DNA of 40,495 nt from Chloroflexota bacterium (GTDB taxonomy: Bacteria > Chloroflexota > UBA6077 > CF-72). Shown in pieces: positions 1 through 8,086 of the stretch (the stretch's first letter is position 1; each line of letters starts with the position of its first letter). Under the pieces are notes generated by a model. It did not search any database. It saw only the letters and a list, made by a program, of their open reading frames with translations, and was not told where the DNA came from. The stretch spans positions 1 through 40,495 of the forward strand of contig JAFAOS010000167.1 of the NCBI GenBank assembly GCA_019247515.1, in the 5' to 3' direction. A program made the translations under genes and the position numbers.

Positions 1-210
1 ATCGAAGCGTGGATCACCTCCGACCTCGCGCCAACCGGAGCGATCGGCAATCCACACCTGTCATCGCCCGAAAAAGGGAAGGTGATGTTCGAGACTGCCG
101 TGACCCGGCTCGCGGAGCTGCTGGAGGGCGTCTATCGGCTGCCGAAACGCGAGGTGCACGTCGCCCCCGCGCCCGTCCCCGTTGCGAGCGCCAAGGTTGG
201 TGGCGGATGA
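1..210 (+). CDS. Creatininase family protein, C-terminal fragment (5' end outside window)
   Basis: The frame is open from base 1 and ends at TGA 208-210, giving 69 C-terminal residues. The stretch GAIGNPHLSSPEKG followed by an amphipathic helix (ETAVTRLAELLEGVY) is typical of the end of creatininase/creatinine amidohydrolase family proteins, which are metal-dependent amidases also used in degradation of heterocycles or cofactor intermediates. The metal ligands lie in the missing N-terminal part, so the substrate cannot be judged. It points toward the flavin oxidoreductase and the molybdenum hydroxylase cluster, which would fit a catabolic locus. The tail after about residue 52 is rich in Ala, Pro and Val and looks like a non-conserved extension. 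Confidence 0.72.
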   Translation: MEAWITSDLAPTGAIGNPHLSSPEKGKVMFETAVTRLAELLEGVYRLPKREVHVAPAPVPVASAKVGGG

Positions 211-384
211 GTTGGGCAGTGTCGAAAAGTAGGGGAGACCCCTACAACCCCCACGGGGGTGGTCGATGTTATCCAACGGATAGGAACGTTTGGAGGTCCG
301 CTTGGGGGGTACGTTCATGCTTTGCCGGGGTCCCCTCTGGGGAATGGTGTAACCACCCTATGGGTCCCCTCTGGGGAAACCTGG
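211..384. repeat. Intergenic gap with a 17-bp direct repeat that forms small hairpins
   Basis: The 17-mer gggtcccctctggggaa occurs at 328-344 and again at 362-378. Each copy contains the inverted repeat TCCCC-TCT-GGGGA, a 5-bp stem with a 3-nt loop. The pair lies between the convergent ends of the creatininase-like gene and the LLM oxidoreductase, so it may serve as a weak bidirectional terminator. It resembles, but is not identical to, the CCCTCTCCC/GGGAGAGGG elements at 17919-17994 and 27012-27054. I see no credible gene in this gap. Confidence 0.5.
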
Positions 385-1476
385 CTACCTGAACGCAGGC
401 ATCACCTCTTCCCCAAAGAGTTTCAGTGACGTGGTCACTTGCTCCAGCGGCATCGTGGCTATCTGGTGCTGAGCTAGAAAGACGTCGTAGCCCACTCGTT
501 GCTGCTGGTCTTTGAGCAGGCGCACCACCGTCTCGGGACTGCCCACCAGCGCCAGGCCGTTATCGACCCAGAAGTCATACGAGCGCCCCGTTTCTTGAAA
601 GACGCGCCCTCGCTCGTCGATGTCTGGCGATCGCTCGCCGCCCGTTCCCCGCGCGTCGCCGCCGTGCCCGATCCGCGTATGCGCCAGTCCGGCGGCCAGG
701 CCGCCAGCGCCGAAAAAGCCCTTCAACAATTCTGGCTCCGCCTCCTCACGCGCCCGCGCGTCGGTGGCCGCCACGTGGACGTGGCGCGCCAGCAGCGTGC
801 GCGGCTCCGGCCCAGCGTGCCCCTGCGCCCGCCAGGCCGTGCGGAAATAGGCAAACTTCTCGGCAACCACGCGGTCGACGTCGATGTTCTGCCCGACGTG
901 GAAGTTGTGGCACGCCGCGTAGTCCAGCGACTGCTGGCTGTGGGCGCCCACCCAGACCGGTGGATACGGCTGCTGGTACGGCTTCGGCTTGGGCAGCGCT
1001 TCGTCGAAGCTCCAGTACTGCCCGTCGTACGTGACCTCGTCCTGGGTCCAGGCCTTGAGCACGATGTCCATGACCTCTTCGCCCATGGCGCGCCGCTCGC
1101 GGAAGGGCAGTTTCCAGCGCACGAACTCGTGCGCCTGGATGCCGAAGCCAGCCCCGAAGTCGAGCCGGCCGTGCGAGAGGTTGTCGAGCAACGCCGCGTC
1201 CTGGGCCAGCCGGATCGGGTGGTACATGGGCAGCTGGTACACCATCGGTCCGAAGCGCAGCGCGGTCGTTTCGCGCGCGAGCGACGCCAGATACACGCTC
1301 GGCGACGACACGTAGTTGAACGTCGCGTTCTGATGCTCGACGAAAAAGTAGAACCGATAGCCGAGCCGTTCGCCCAGCACCGCGTCGCGAATGTGCTGGT
1401 CGTACCCCTCGGCGGCCGTTGCATAGCGGGCAATGTCGCCGAAGCCATCCATGATGCCGAACTCGAGAGTGGCCAT
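385..1476 (-). CDS. LLM class flavin-dependent oxidoreductase (luciferase-like monooxygenase)
   Basis: A 363-residue protein of the bacterial luciferase-like superfamily, which uses reduced FMN or F420 to oxidise organic substrates in the cytoplasm. Family features visible include the early FFVEHQN segment (substrate and flavin side of the barrel), SPSVYLASLARET, the LSHGRLDFGAGFG loop, and PPVWVGAHSQQSLDYAA near residue 190. The chosen ATG at 1474-1476 has GAGGGAGA about 8 nt upstream; an upstream in-frame ATG at 1509 has no such site and would overlap the divergent promoter region. The gene is divergent from the molybdenum hydroxylase operon, with 65 bp between the start codons. It could supply an oxygenation step in the same pathway, but its substrate is not readable from sequence. 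Confidence 0.85.
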   Translation of the reverse strand: MATLEFGIMDGFGDIARYATAAEGYDQHIRDAVLGERLGYRFYFFVEHQNATFNYVSSPSVYLASLARETTALRFGPMVYQLPMYHPIRLAQDAALLDNLSHGRLDFGAGFGIQAHEFVRWKLPFRERRAMGEEVMDIVLKAWTQDEVTYDGQYWSFDEALPKPKPYQQPYPPVWVGAHSQQSLDYAACHNFHVGQNIDVDRVVAEKFAYFRTAWRAQGHAGPEPRTLLARHVHVAATDARAREEAEPELLKGFFGAGGLAAGLAHTRIGHGGDARGTGGERSPDIDERGRVFQETGRSYDFWVDNGLALVGSPETVVRLLKDQQQRVGYDVFLAQHQIATMPLEQVTTSLKLFGEEVMPAFR

Positions 1477-1541
1477 GTTGCGTATCTCCCTCAGCCTCAG
1501 TGTGTCCATGTTGCCAGGCGGCGGCCTGTAGCATCGAACAG

Positions 1542-2408
1542 GTGAAGGCGCCGCGATTTTCGTACCACGATCCGGCGTCGCTGGACGAAGCGCTGGACTT
1601 GCTGGCCGACCACGGCGACGCCGCCAGGGTCCTCGCCGGCGGCCAGAGCTTGATGCCCGTGCTCAATTTCCGCCTGGCGCGCCCGGCGCACCTGGTGGAC
1701 CTCAACCGGGTCGAGGACCTGGCAGCCATTGCCGAATCCGGCGGTGGCCTGACGCTCGGCGCGATGGTCCGCCAGCGCGCCCTGGAGCGCTCGGAGGTGG
1801 TGGCGCGCCGCTGCCCGCTGATCTGCCAGGCACTGCCGCTGGTCGGCCATCCCCAGATCCGCAACCGCGGGACCCTGGGCGGCAGCCTGGCGCACGCCGA
1901 CCCGGCCGCGGAACTACCGGCGGTGCTCGTCGCCGTCGACGCGAGCTTCGTGCTCAGAAGCAAGACCGCCCAGCGCCGCGTAGCGGCTGACGCGTTCGTC
2001 ACGGGTCAGCTGAGCACCGTGCTGCAGCCCGACGAGCTGCTCGAGCGCGTCGAGGTCCCCGTCTGGCCCGAACGCACGGGCTCCGCCATCCGCGAAGTGG
2101 CCATGCGCACCGGTGATTTCGCCCTGGCGGGCGTGGCAACCACGCTGAGCCTGGACGCTCATGGCCGCGTCGCGGCGGCGCGCATCGTGTGCTTTGGCGT
2201 GGCCGACCGGCCGCTGCGTCAGCCGGACGCCGAGGCGTCGCTCATGGGCGGGACTCCAGGTGAAGCGCTGCTGGAGGAGGCCGGCCGCATCGTGTCCGCG
2301 CGGTTGCGATCGTTCGACGACATCCACGCCAGCGCCGGCTACCGTAAACGGGTGAGCGGAGTCCTGACGACGCGTGCCCTCACCGAGTGCGTCATGGCCG
2401 CCACATGA
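1542..2408 (+). CDS. Molybdenum hydroxylase FAD-binding subunit (CoxM-like)
   Basis: The medium subunit of a xanthine dehydrogenase/CO dehydrogenase family enzyme (288 residues). It passes electrons from the 2Fe-2S subunit to FAD. Both FAD-binding signatures are present: AGGQSLMPVLNFR near residue 35 and RNRGTLGGSLAHADPAAE near residue 110. The C-terminal CO_deh_flav_C-like domain follows. I chose the GTG at 1542, which immediately precedes KAPRFSYHDPAS, the usual beginning of these proteins; an in-frame ATG at 1500 would add 14 residues of unlikely composition. Its TGA overlaps the ATG of the next gene (ATGA), showing translational coupling. The gene order FAD, FeS, Mo subunit is that of coxMSL-type operons. 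Confidence 0.9.
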   Translation: MKAPRFSYHDPASLDEALDLLADHGDAARVLAGGQSLMPVLNFRLARPAHLVDLNRVEDLAAIAESGGGLTLGAMVRQRALERSEVVARRCPLICQALPLVGHPQIRNRGTLGGSLAHADPAAELPAVLVAVDASFVLRSKTAQRRVAADAFVTGQLSTVLQPDELLERVEVPVWPERTGSAIREVAMRTGDFALAGVATTLSLDAHGRVAAARIVCFGVADRPLRQPDAEASLMGGTPGEALLEEAGRIVSARLRSFDDIHASAGYRKRVSGVLTTRALTECVMAAT

Positions 2409-2902
2409 TCGAATCCCCGGTCGACACCCGCACGATTACGGTCGTCGTCAACGGTGCGTCGCACACCGCCACGGTCGAGACGCGTCTGTCGCTGGCGGAC
2501 TTCCTCCGCGAATGCCTGCGTCTGACCGGCACGCACCTGGGCTGCGAGCACGGCGTCTGCGGCGCGTGCACCGTGCTCGTCGACGGCGACGCGGTGCGCG
2601 CGTGCCTCATGCTCGCCGTTCAGGCCGCGAACCGGCAGGTGGCAACGGTCGAATCGCTGGCCGCCGACGAACAGCACCTGACCCTCCTCCAGCAACAATT
2701 CGTCGAGCACCACGGACTCCAGTGCGGTTTTTGCACGCCCGGCATTCTGATGACGCTGACCGCCGAGCTGCGCACCACTCCAGCGCCGACCGAGCAGCAG
2801 GTCCGCGACATGCTGGCCGGCAACCTTTGCCGCTGCACCGGCTACCAGGGCATGATCGACGCCGTGCTTGCCGCGACCCGAGCGCGCGGAGATCAGGTGT
2901 GA
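2405..2902 (+). CDS. Molybdenum hydroxylase [2Fe-2S] subunit (CoxS-like)
   Basis: A 165-residue small subunit carrying two 2Fe-2S clusters. The plant-ferredoxin-type cluster is bound by Cys47, Cys52, Cys55 and Cys67 (CEHGVCGACTV then C). The second cluster is bound by Cys107, Cys110, Cys142 and Cys144 (CGFCTPG and LCRC). All eight cysteines are present, so the subunit should be active. The ATG at 2405 overlaps the stop of the FAD subunit; an in-frame ATG at 2387 is less likely. The stop TGA at 2900-2902 overlaps the GTG start of the large subunit, so the three subunits are translationally coupled and probably made in equal amounts. Confidence 0.93.
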   Translation: MIESPVDTRTITVVVNGASHTATVETRLSLADFLRECLRLTGTHLGCEHGVCGACTVLVDGDAVRACLMLAVQAANRQVATVESLAADEQHLTLLQQQFVEHHGLQCGFCTPGILMTLTAELRTTPAPTEQQVRDMLAGNLCRCTGYQGMIDAVLAATRARGDQV

Positions 2903-5247
2903 CCGGCTATATCGGCAAGCCGGTTCCGCGGCGCGAGGACGCCCGCTTGCTGGTCGGCCGCGGCGTCTACGTGGATGACCTGGAGATTGCGGGCGTGGCG
3001 CACGCCGCGATGCTGCGCAGTCCGTACGCCCACGCGAAGATCCGCTCGATCGACCTCGCGCGGGCGCGCGGTTATCGCGGTGTGCTGGCCGCCGTCAGCG
3101 CGCAGGATGCCGCGGACCTCCAGCGGCCGTGGCCCGTCCGCATGCCCAGCCCGGTCCCCGGCACCACGCTCCACCACGGCGTGCGGTTCACGCTGCCCGA
3201 CAAGGTCCGCCACGCCGGCGAAGTCGTGGCGGTTGTAGTTGCCGAGACTCGCGCGATTGCCGAGGACGCCTGCGAGCTGATCGAGGTCGACTACGAGCCC
3301 CTGCCGGTCGTCGCGTCGGCCGCGGCCGCGCTGGAGCCAGGTGCTCCGCTCGTCTACGAGCAGCTCGGCAACAATATCGGCGCGCACATTGTTCAGCGCG
3401 TTGGCGATCCCGAGCATGCGTTCGCCCACGCCGACGTCGTCGTCAAAGACACGATTACTGTCATCCGTGGCGGGAGCCATTCGATGGAGTGCCGCGGTGT
3501 CGCCGCTCGCTACGACCCGTCACTGGAGTCGTTCACTGTCTGGGCCTCGACCCAGGTGCCGCATCAGCTGCGCGCAATGCTTGCCTACCTGCTGGATGTG
3601 GCCGAGGAGCAGGTGCGCGTCATCGCTCCGCCCGACGTGGGTGGCGGCTTCGGACCCAAGACCATGGCCTATCCGGAGGATGCGCTCGTCTGCTGGCTGG
3701 CACGCCGCCTGAAGCGTCCCGTCAAATGGATCGAGGACCGGCGCGAGCACTTCATCTCCGCCGGCCAGGAGCGCGAGCAGGTCCACACGATCGAGCTGGC
3801 CTTCACGCGCGCCGGCGACCTGCTGGGCCTGAAGGATGTCTTCACGCACGACCTGGGCATGTATGGCGCGGTCGTTGCGCCGGTCATCTCGATGTGTACG
3901 GTCGTTGGTCCATACCGAGTTCGCAACATCCACTCCGAGTTCCGCGCCGCGTACACCAACCTGCCACCCACCGGCGCCGTACGCGGCGCAGGTCGGCCCC
4001 AGGGCGTGCTGGTGATGGAGCGCATGATGGACCGCGGCGCCGAAGCGCTGGGCATGGACCCGGCGGAGCTGCGCAGGCGCAACCTGATCCCACCCGACGA
4101 GTTTCCCTACGCGGTGGGCATGACCTTTCGCGACGCCGCGCCGCTGACGTACGACAGCGGTGACTACCCGGAGCTCTTGCGGCGAGCGCTGGACCTTGCC
4201 GAGTACGAGCAGGCGCGCGCCGAGCAGGCCCGCCTGCGCGCGGAGGGTCGCTGCCGAGGCATCGGCGTGGCGCTGTGCGTCGAAGGCGTCGGACTCGGGC
4301 CCTTCGAGGGGGCGGTGGTCCGACTCAATAACCGCGGTCGAGTCGTGGTGACCATCGGCGCGCCGCCCCAGGGCCAGGGCTACCAGACCACGTTCGCCCA
4401 GATCGCCGCGGATGCGCTCGGAGTCCGCTACGAAGACGTGGACGTGGTGACGGGTGACACGGCCACGATTCCGTACGGCACCGGCAGCTTCGCCAGCCGC
4501 GTGACGGCCAATGCCGGACCCTCCGTCATGCAGGCGGGTACGCAACTGCGAGACAAAATTTTGAACGTCGCCGCGCACATCTTCGAGGCGCAGGCGGAAG
4601 ACCTGGAGATCGTCGACGGGCGTGTCCAGGCGCGCGGCGCGCCCCAACGCTCGACCACGCTGCAGGAAATTGCGCGACTGGCCGCGAGCGGGCGCGCCTT
4701 CGGCATGGTCATGCCGGGCAACATGCCGGTGGGCCTCGAAGCGTCGGCCTATTTCGCGCCATCGCAAGCCGGCTATTGCGGGAGTTGCCACGTCTGCATT
4801 CTGGATGTGGACCCGGCCAGCGGTGAAGTCAGCATCGTGCGCTACATTGTCGGCCACGACTGCGGCAACATCATCAACCCGCTGCTGGTCGAGGGCCAGA
4901 TCCTCGGCGGAGTCGCTCACGGACTGAGCAACGCGCTGTACGAAGAAGCCATCTACGACACCGAGGGTCAGTCACTGGCAAGCACATTTCTGGACTATCC
5001 GCTGCCTTCGGCGCGTGAGATGCCGCGCGTCGAGCTGTTTCATCTCACGACGCCCAGTCCGGTCAATCCACTCGGCGTCAAGGGCGCGGGTGAAGCCGGC
5101 ACGCTGCCAGTTCCCGCGGCGATTGCCAACGCTATCGAAGACGCGTTGCGTCCGCTCGGCGCGCGCGTCAATCGCATGCCGCTGAATCCGGCGCGCATCA
5201 GCGACCTGGTTCACGCTCGGAAGGAGGCGCACGATGCACTTCAGTGA
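2899..5247 (+). CDS. Molybdenum hydroxylase large subunit, molybdopterin-binding (CoxL-like, form II type)
   Basis: The 782-residue catalytic subunit of a xanthine dehydrogenase/aldehyde oxidase family enzyme, which hydroxylates a substrate at a molybdopterin cofactor using water. The N-terminus GKPVPRREDARLLVGRG is typical of the hammerhead domain. The active-site loop near residue 361 reads VRGAGRPQG. This matches the form II AYxGAGR loop and not the AYxCSFR loop of true aerobic CO dehydrogenase, so CO oxidation is unlikely. The catalytic glutamate lies in GVKGAGEAG near residue 734. The GTG start at 2899 overlaps the stop of the small subunit. The gene overlaps the UbiD-like gene by 14 bp, which suggests hydroxylation and decarboxylation belong to one pathway. 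The substrate is unknown; a heteroaromatic or aromatic acid is an inference. Confidence 0.92.
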   Translation: MTGYIGKPVPRREDARLLVGRGVYVDDLEIAGVAHAAMLRSPYAHAKIRSIDLARARGYRGVLAAVSAQDAADLQRPWPVRMPSPVPGTTLHHGVRFTLPDKVRHAGEVVAVVVAETRAIAEDACELIEVDYEPLPVVASAAAALEPGAPLVYEQLGNNIGAHIVQRVGDPEHAFAHADVVVKDTITVIRGGSHSMECRGVAARYDPSLESFTVWASTQVPHQLRAMLAYLLDVAEEQVRVIAPPDVGGGFGPKTMAYPEDALVCWLARRLKRPVKWIEDRREHFISAGQEREQVHTIELAFTRAGDLLGLKDVFTHDLGMYGAVVAPVISMCTVVGPYRVRNIHSEFRAAYTNLPPTGAVRGAGRPQGVLVMERMMDRGAEALGMDPAELRRRNLIPPDEFPYAVGMTFRDAAPLTYDSGDYPELLRRALDLAEYEQARAEQARLRAEGRCRGIGVALCVEGVGLGPFEGAVVRLNNRGRVVVTIGAPPQGQGYQTTFAQIAADALGVRYEDVDVVTGDTATIPYGTGSFASRVTANAGPSVMQAGTQLRDKILNVAAHIFEAQAEDLEIVDGRVQARGAPQRSTTLQEIARLAASGRAFGMVMPGNMPVGLEASAYFAPSQAGYCGSCHVCILDVDPASGEVSIVRYIVGHDCGNIINPLLVEGQILGGVAHGLSNALYEEAIYDTEGQSLASTFLDYPLPSAREMPRVELFHLTTPSPVNPLGVKGAGEAGTLPVPAAIANAIEDALRPLGARVNRMPLNPARISDLVHARKEAHDALQ

Positions 5248-6691
5248 TTTGCGTGAGTTTCTCGAAGCCGTCGACCGGATCGGCGAGCTGAAGACCGTCT
5301 GCGACGCGGACCCGCTGCGGGATATCGGCCCGATCACCGAAATCCTGGCCTGGTCGCCCGAGCACCCGATGGTGCTGTTCGACCGGATCCCGGGCGTCGC
5401 CGCGGGGATGCGCGTGGCAGTGCACGCCGGCGACTCGTACCGGCGCATGCAGCTCATCTACGGGTTTCCGGATGGGATGCGCGGCAAACAGCTGGTCAAC
5501 TGGTGGAAGGCGCGCCTGGACAACTACGCTCCGATCCCGCCGGAAGTCGTGAGCACGGGCGCGGTCATGGACAACGTGCTGGAGGGTGACGCCGTCGACC
5601 TGTGCATGTTTCCCGCACCGCTATGGCACGCGGAGGACGCGGCGCCGTACCTGGCGACCGGCGGCGCCTCGGTGCTGCGCGATCCGGACACCGGTCGGTT
5701 GAACATCGGCTGCTATCGTGGCATGGTGTACGACCGCGACACGCTCGGTCATCACCTGGCTGGCGGACACGATGGCCAGGTTATTCGCGACAAGTATTTT
5801 GAACGCGGGCAGGACTGTCCCATCGCGGTCAGCCTGGGTAACGATCCCGCGTTCACGATCGCCGCCGCCGAGAACTTGCGCTACGCGCAGACCGAACTGG
5901 ACTTTGGCGGTTTTCTCAGAGGTGCTCCCTTTCAGGTGATCAACGGACCCCTGACCGGCCTCCCGTTTCCGGCCACGGCGGAGGCGGTCCTCGAAGGCGC
6001 GATCGTGCATCCGGATCGAGAGCCGAGACGCACCGAGGGGCCCTGGGGTGAGGGACTCGGCTATTATGCCGCCGGCTTTCCGCAACCACCGCTGAAGGTC
6101 CGAGCCATCTATTTCCGCGACAATCCGATCGTCCTCGGTGATCCGACGCTCCGCTTCAAGAACCGCGGCGCGGCGGGCGGCTTCGCCACCACCGCTCGGC
6201 GCTGGCACATGCTCGAGCAGTCCGGCTTGCAGGGCATCCAGGGCATCGGCCAGGTTGGTCCGTTCATGGTCATCTCCATCAAGCAGCACTACGCCGGCCA
6301 CGCGATGCGCGTCGCCGACTACGCGATGACCGGCCTGGCCGACCGGCCGCCGCGCTACCTGGTCCTGGTGGATGAGGACATCGACCCCAGCAGTCGCGAC
6401 CAGGTGCTTTGGGCGATCAACACCCGCGTGGACCCCGCGGCCCAGATCCACGTCGAGCGGGACCGCTGGTGCAACGCGATCAATCCCGCTGGTCTGACAC
6501 CAGAAAAACGGAGCATCGAAGACTACACCCTGGCGACGGTGATCGTCGACGCCTGCAAGCCGTTCCGCCTCCGCCACCTGTGGGACAAGATGTTCAAGAA
6601 GAGCGACATCGACGAGGCCCTGCGGCAGAGGACCGCCGAAAAGTGGGAGTCCGTTCTGGGCGAATGGATCACCGCACCGAAGCCAGTCTGA
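5234..6691 (+). CDS. UbiD family decarboxylase (prFMN-dependent)
   Basis: A 485-residue UbiD-like (de)carboxylase, a family that uses prenylated FMN made by a UbiX-type prenyltransferase to remove or add carboxyl groups on unsaturated or aromatic acids. Diagnostic segments are present: NIGCYR at 157-162 (Asn and Arg ligands of the Mn/K/prFMN site) and EGPWGEGLGYY from Glu268 with Glu273, matching the catalytic E-R-E region of the family (canonical EGPFGE). The length is normal. A GGAGG lies about 8 nt before the ATG, inside the end of the large-subunit gene, so it is probably the last gene of the hydroxylase operon. No UbiX-like gene is in the window and must be supplied elsewhere. The substrate is not readable; nonoxidative decarboxylases and phenolic-acid decarboxylases belong to the same family. 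Confidence 0.88.
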   Translation: MHFSDLREFLEAVDRIGELKTVCDADPLRDIGPITEILAWSPEHPMVLFDRIPGVAAGMRVAVHAGDSYRRMQLIYGFPDGMRGKQLVNWWKARLDNYAPIPPEVVSTGAVMDNVLEGDAVDLCMFPAPLWHAEDAAPYLATGGASVLRDPDTGRLNIGCYRGMVYDRDTLGHHLAGGHDGQVIRDKYFERGQDCPIAVSLGNDPAFTIAAAENLRYAQTELDFGGFLRGAPFQVINGPLTGLPFPATAEAVLEGAIVHPDREPRRTEGPWGEGLGYYAAGFPQPPLKVRAIYFRDNPIVLGDPTLRFKNRGAAGGFATTARRWHMLEQSGLQGIQGIGQVGPFMVISIKQHYAGHAMRVADYAMTGLADRPPRYLVLVDEDIDPSSRDQVLWAINTRVDPAAQIHVERDRWCNAINPAGLTPEKRSIEDYTLATVIVDACKPFRLRHLWDKMFKKSDIDEALRQRTAEKWESVLGEWITAPKPV

Positions 6692-6701
6692 TGACAGGTG
6701 A

Positions 6702-6871
6702 ACGTTCTGCTTGTCCTTCAAGGAAGACCTCCGTCACTTCACACGTTCTGCTTGTCCTTCAAGGAAGACCTCCGTCACTTCCACACGTTCTGCTTCTCTT
6801 TCAAGAGAAGACCCCCGTCACTACACAACGTTCTGCTTCTCTTCCAAGAGAAGATTTCTGTCACTTCACAA
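6702..6871. repeat. Four tandem 41-44 bp repeats, each carrying an inverted repeat
   Basis: Four contiguous imperfect units begin with acgttctgctt at 6702, 6743, 6785 and 6828 and end with (c)gtcactt-cac. Units 3 and 4 contain the perfect inverted repeat CTTCTCTT-nn-AAGAGAAG (8-bp stem). Units 1 and 2 have the related TCCTT-C-AAGGA arm pair. The changes on the left arm are matched on the right arm, as expected if a hairpin is selected for. Base composition drops to about half G+C from the much higher flanks. The block fills most of the gap between the UbiD-like gene and the amidohydrolase gene. There are no spacers, so it is not a CRISPR array. Function unknown. Confidence 0.85.
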
Positions 6872-6936
6872 GCTGCGAGCCCGCTAGCGCCGCCCTTCAA
6901 CTGAGTTTTCACCGTGTTTGAGGACACTGAAGCCCC

Positions 6937-7866
6937 ATGACCGGGACCATCGAGATCATCGACGCACAGGTCCACCTCAACCAGCTCACCCCGGATTGGC
7001 GTACCGCGCCGCTGGATGCCGTGCTGGCTTCTGGCATTCAGGCGATGGACGCGGTCGGCATCGACCGCGTCCTCATCGGCGAGGCGCGCGGCTTCGACCC
7101 CAAGCTGCGGCAACAAGGCCAGGAGCTGCCGAACGGGGCCATCCGCAGCGATTATCCGTTTTCCGAGCGCGCGGTCGAGCTGTACCCGGACCGCTTCATC
7201 TACCACGTGCGCATCGACTTCCGAGACCCCGAGCTGGAGCGACTTGCGGAGGAAGTCGGCCACCGCCCCGGCGCCCGGGGCATGCGCATCGTGCCGGTGC
7301 CCCAGACCGGCGACGTCGACAGCCTGCAGCGCGGTGAGTTCGAGCCGTTGTTCGCGGCCGCCGAACGACACCGAGTGCCGGTGTTCGCGTGGGTGCCGGG
7401 CCGCGCGCAGCTCCTGGTGCCGTACATTCGCAAGTTTCCGCGTCTGCAGTTCATAATCGACCACTGCGGCGTGGGTGTGGCGCCCATCCGAATCGGTGAG
7501 CTGCCGGTGACGATGGCCACCTCCCTTACCGCGTCGCTCCGCGAGCGCTTCGTCCAGTTGGAGCGCGTGTGCGAGCTGGCACAGTATCCGAATGTCGCGC
7601 TGAAGTGGTGCCATGCGCCAGGACTGCTCTCAGCCGAGGAGTATCCCTACCGCGACCTGCTGCCGCTGCTGCGCAAGGCGCTGGAGGCTTTCGGTCCGGA
7701 ACGCATCATGTGGGCGAGCGACTACACGGTCGCGCGCGACCAGAACGGCAACTCCTGGGCCCAGTGTCTGTATTACTTGCTGGACTCCGACGAGCTCTCG
7801 TGGACGGAGAAGGAGTGGCTCCTGGGCGGCGCGGTTCGCAAGGCGCTGGACTGGGCGAGGTCCTGA
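6937..7866 (+). CDS. Amidohydrolase family protein (amidohydrolase_2 TIM barrel)
   Basis: A 309-residue metal-dependent hydrolase or decarboxylase of the amidohydrolase_2 group, which includes 2-pyrone-4,6-dicarboxylate lactonase and ACMS-type decarboxylases. The barrel signatures are visible: IIDAQVHLN at residues 7-14, FIIDHCGV near residue 177, and MWASDYTVARD near residue 258, which holds the final metal Asp. The usual first-strand DxHxH or AxH reads A-Q-V-H, so the first histidine is Gln; this is common in the decarboxylase-like branch but should be noted. GAGG lies about 14 nt before the ATG. The gene follows the tandem hairpin block and is followed directly by a DUF2007-like gene. Participation in the same aromatic-acid pathway as UbiD is an inference. 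Confidence 0.85.
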   Translation: MTGTIEIIDAQVHLNQLTPDWRTAPLDAVLASGIQAMDAVGIDRVLIGEARGFDPKLRQQGQELPNGAIRSDYPFSERAVELYPDRFIYHVRIDFRDPELERLAEEVGHRPGARGMRIVPVPQTGDVDSLQRGEFEPLFAAAERHRVPVFAWVPGRAQLLVPYIRKFPRLQFIIDHCGVGVAPIRIGELPVTMATSLTASLRERFVQLERVCELAQYPNVALKWCHAPGLLSAEEYPYRDLLPLLRKALEAFGPERIMWASDYTVARDQNGNSWAQCLYYLLDSDELSWTEKEWLLGGAVRKALDWARS

Positions 7867-8076
7867 ATGGACGAGGCAATCGTCGGTACCTACAACAATC
7901 AGGCCGAGGCGGAGATGTGGGCCGAGGTCCTGCGCCGCGCCGGCATCCAGTGTCGGGTGGCGCGCGTGAGCGTCGAGGTGGCCGCCGTTGGCTTCGACGC
8001 GTGGGTGCCCCACGAGCTGCGAGTGCGGGCCGAGGACGCCGCCCGCGCCGCCGAATTCGTCCCGCCGCCCGACTGA
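7867..8076 (+). CDS. DUF2007-like small protein
   Basis: A 69-residue protein whose ATG directly follows the stop codon of the amidohydrolase gene, so the two are co-translated. The pattern (V)GTYNNQAEAEMWAEVLRRAGI, then VPHELRVRAEDAARA, is that of the DUF2007 'putative signal transducing protein' domain: a short ferredoxin-like beta-alpha-beta unit that in larger proteins sits beside zinc-ribbon or membrane domains. Here it stands alone. The function is unknown in the family. It has no membrane segment or cysteine pair other than one Cys. Confidence 0.75.
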   Translation: MDEAIVGTYNNQAEAEMWAEVLRRAGIQCRVARVSVEVAAVGFDAWVPHELRVRAEDAARAAEFVPPPD

Positions 8077-8086
8077 CGCGCCGCCC

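Noticed and set aside
3520-4920. Long open frame antisense to the molybdenum hydroxylase large subunit, and similar long antisense frames over other genes
   Set aside because: In high-GC DNA the complement of a strongly biased gene often stays open. The sense frames carry clear family motifs and the antisense frames do not.
2899-5247. Aerobic CO dehydrogenase (CoxL form I)
   Set aside because: The active-site loop is VRGAGR, the form II type, and not the AYxCSFR of true CO dehydrogenase.
6702-6871. CRISPR array
   Set aside because: The units are contiguous with no unique spacers, they differ from each other, and there are no cas genes in the window.
6698-6921. Small coding frames across the tandem repeats
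   Set aside because: They arise from the repeat composition, have no ribosome-binding site and show no known protein pattern.
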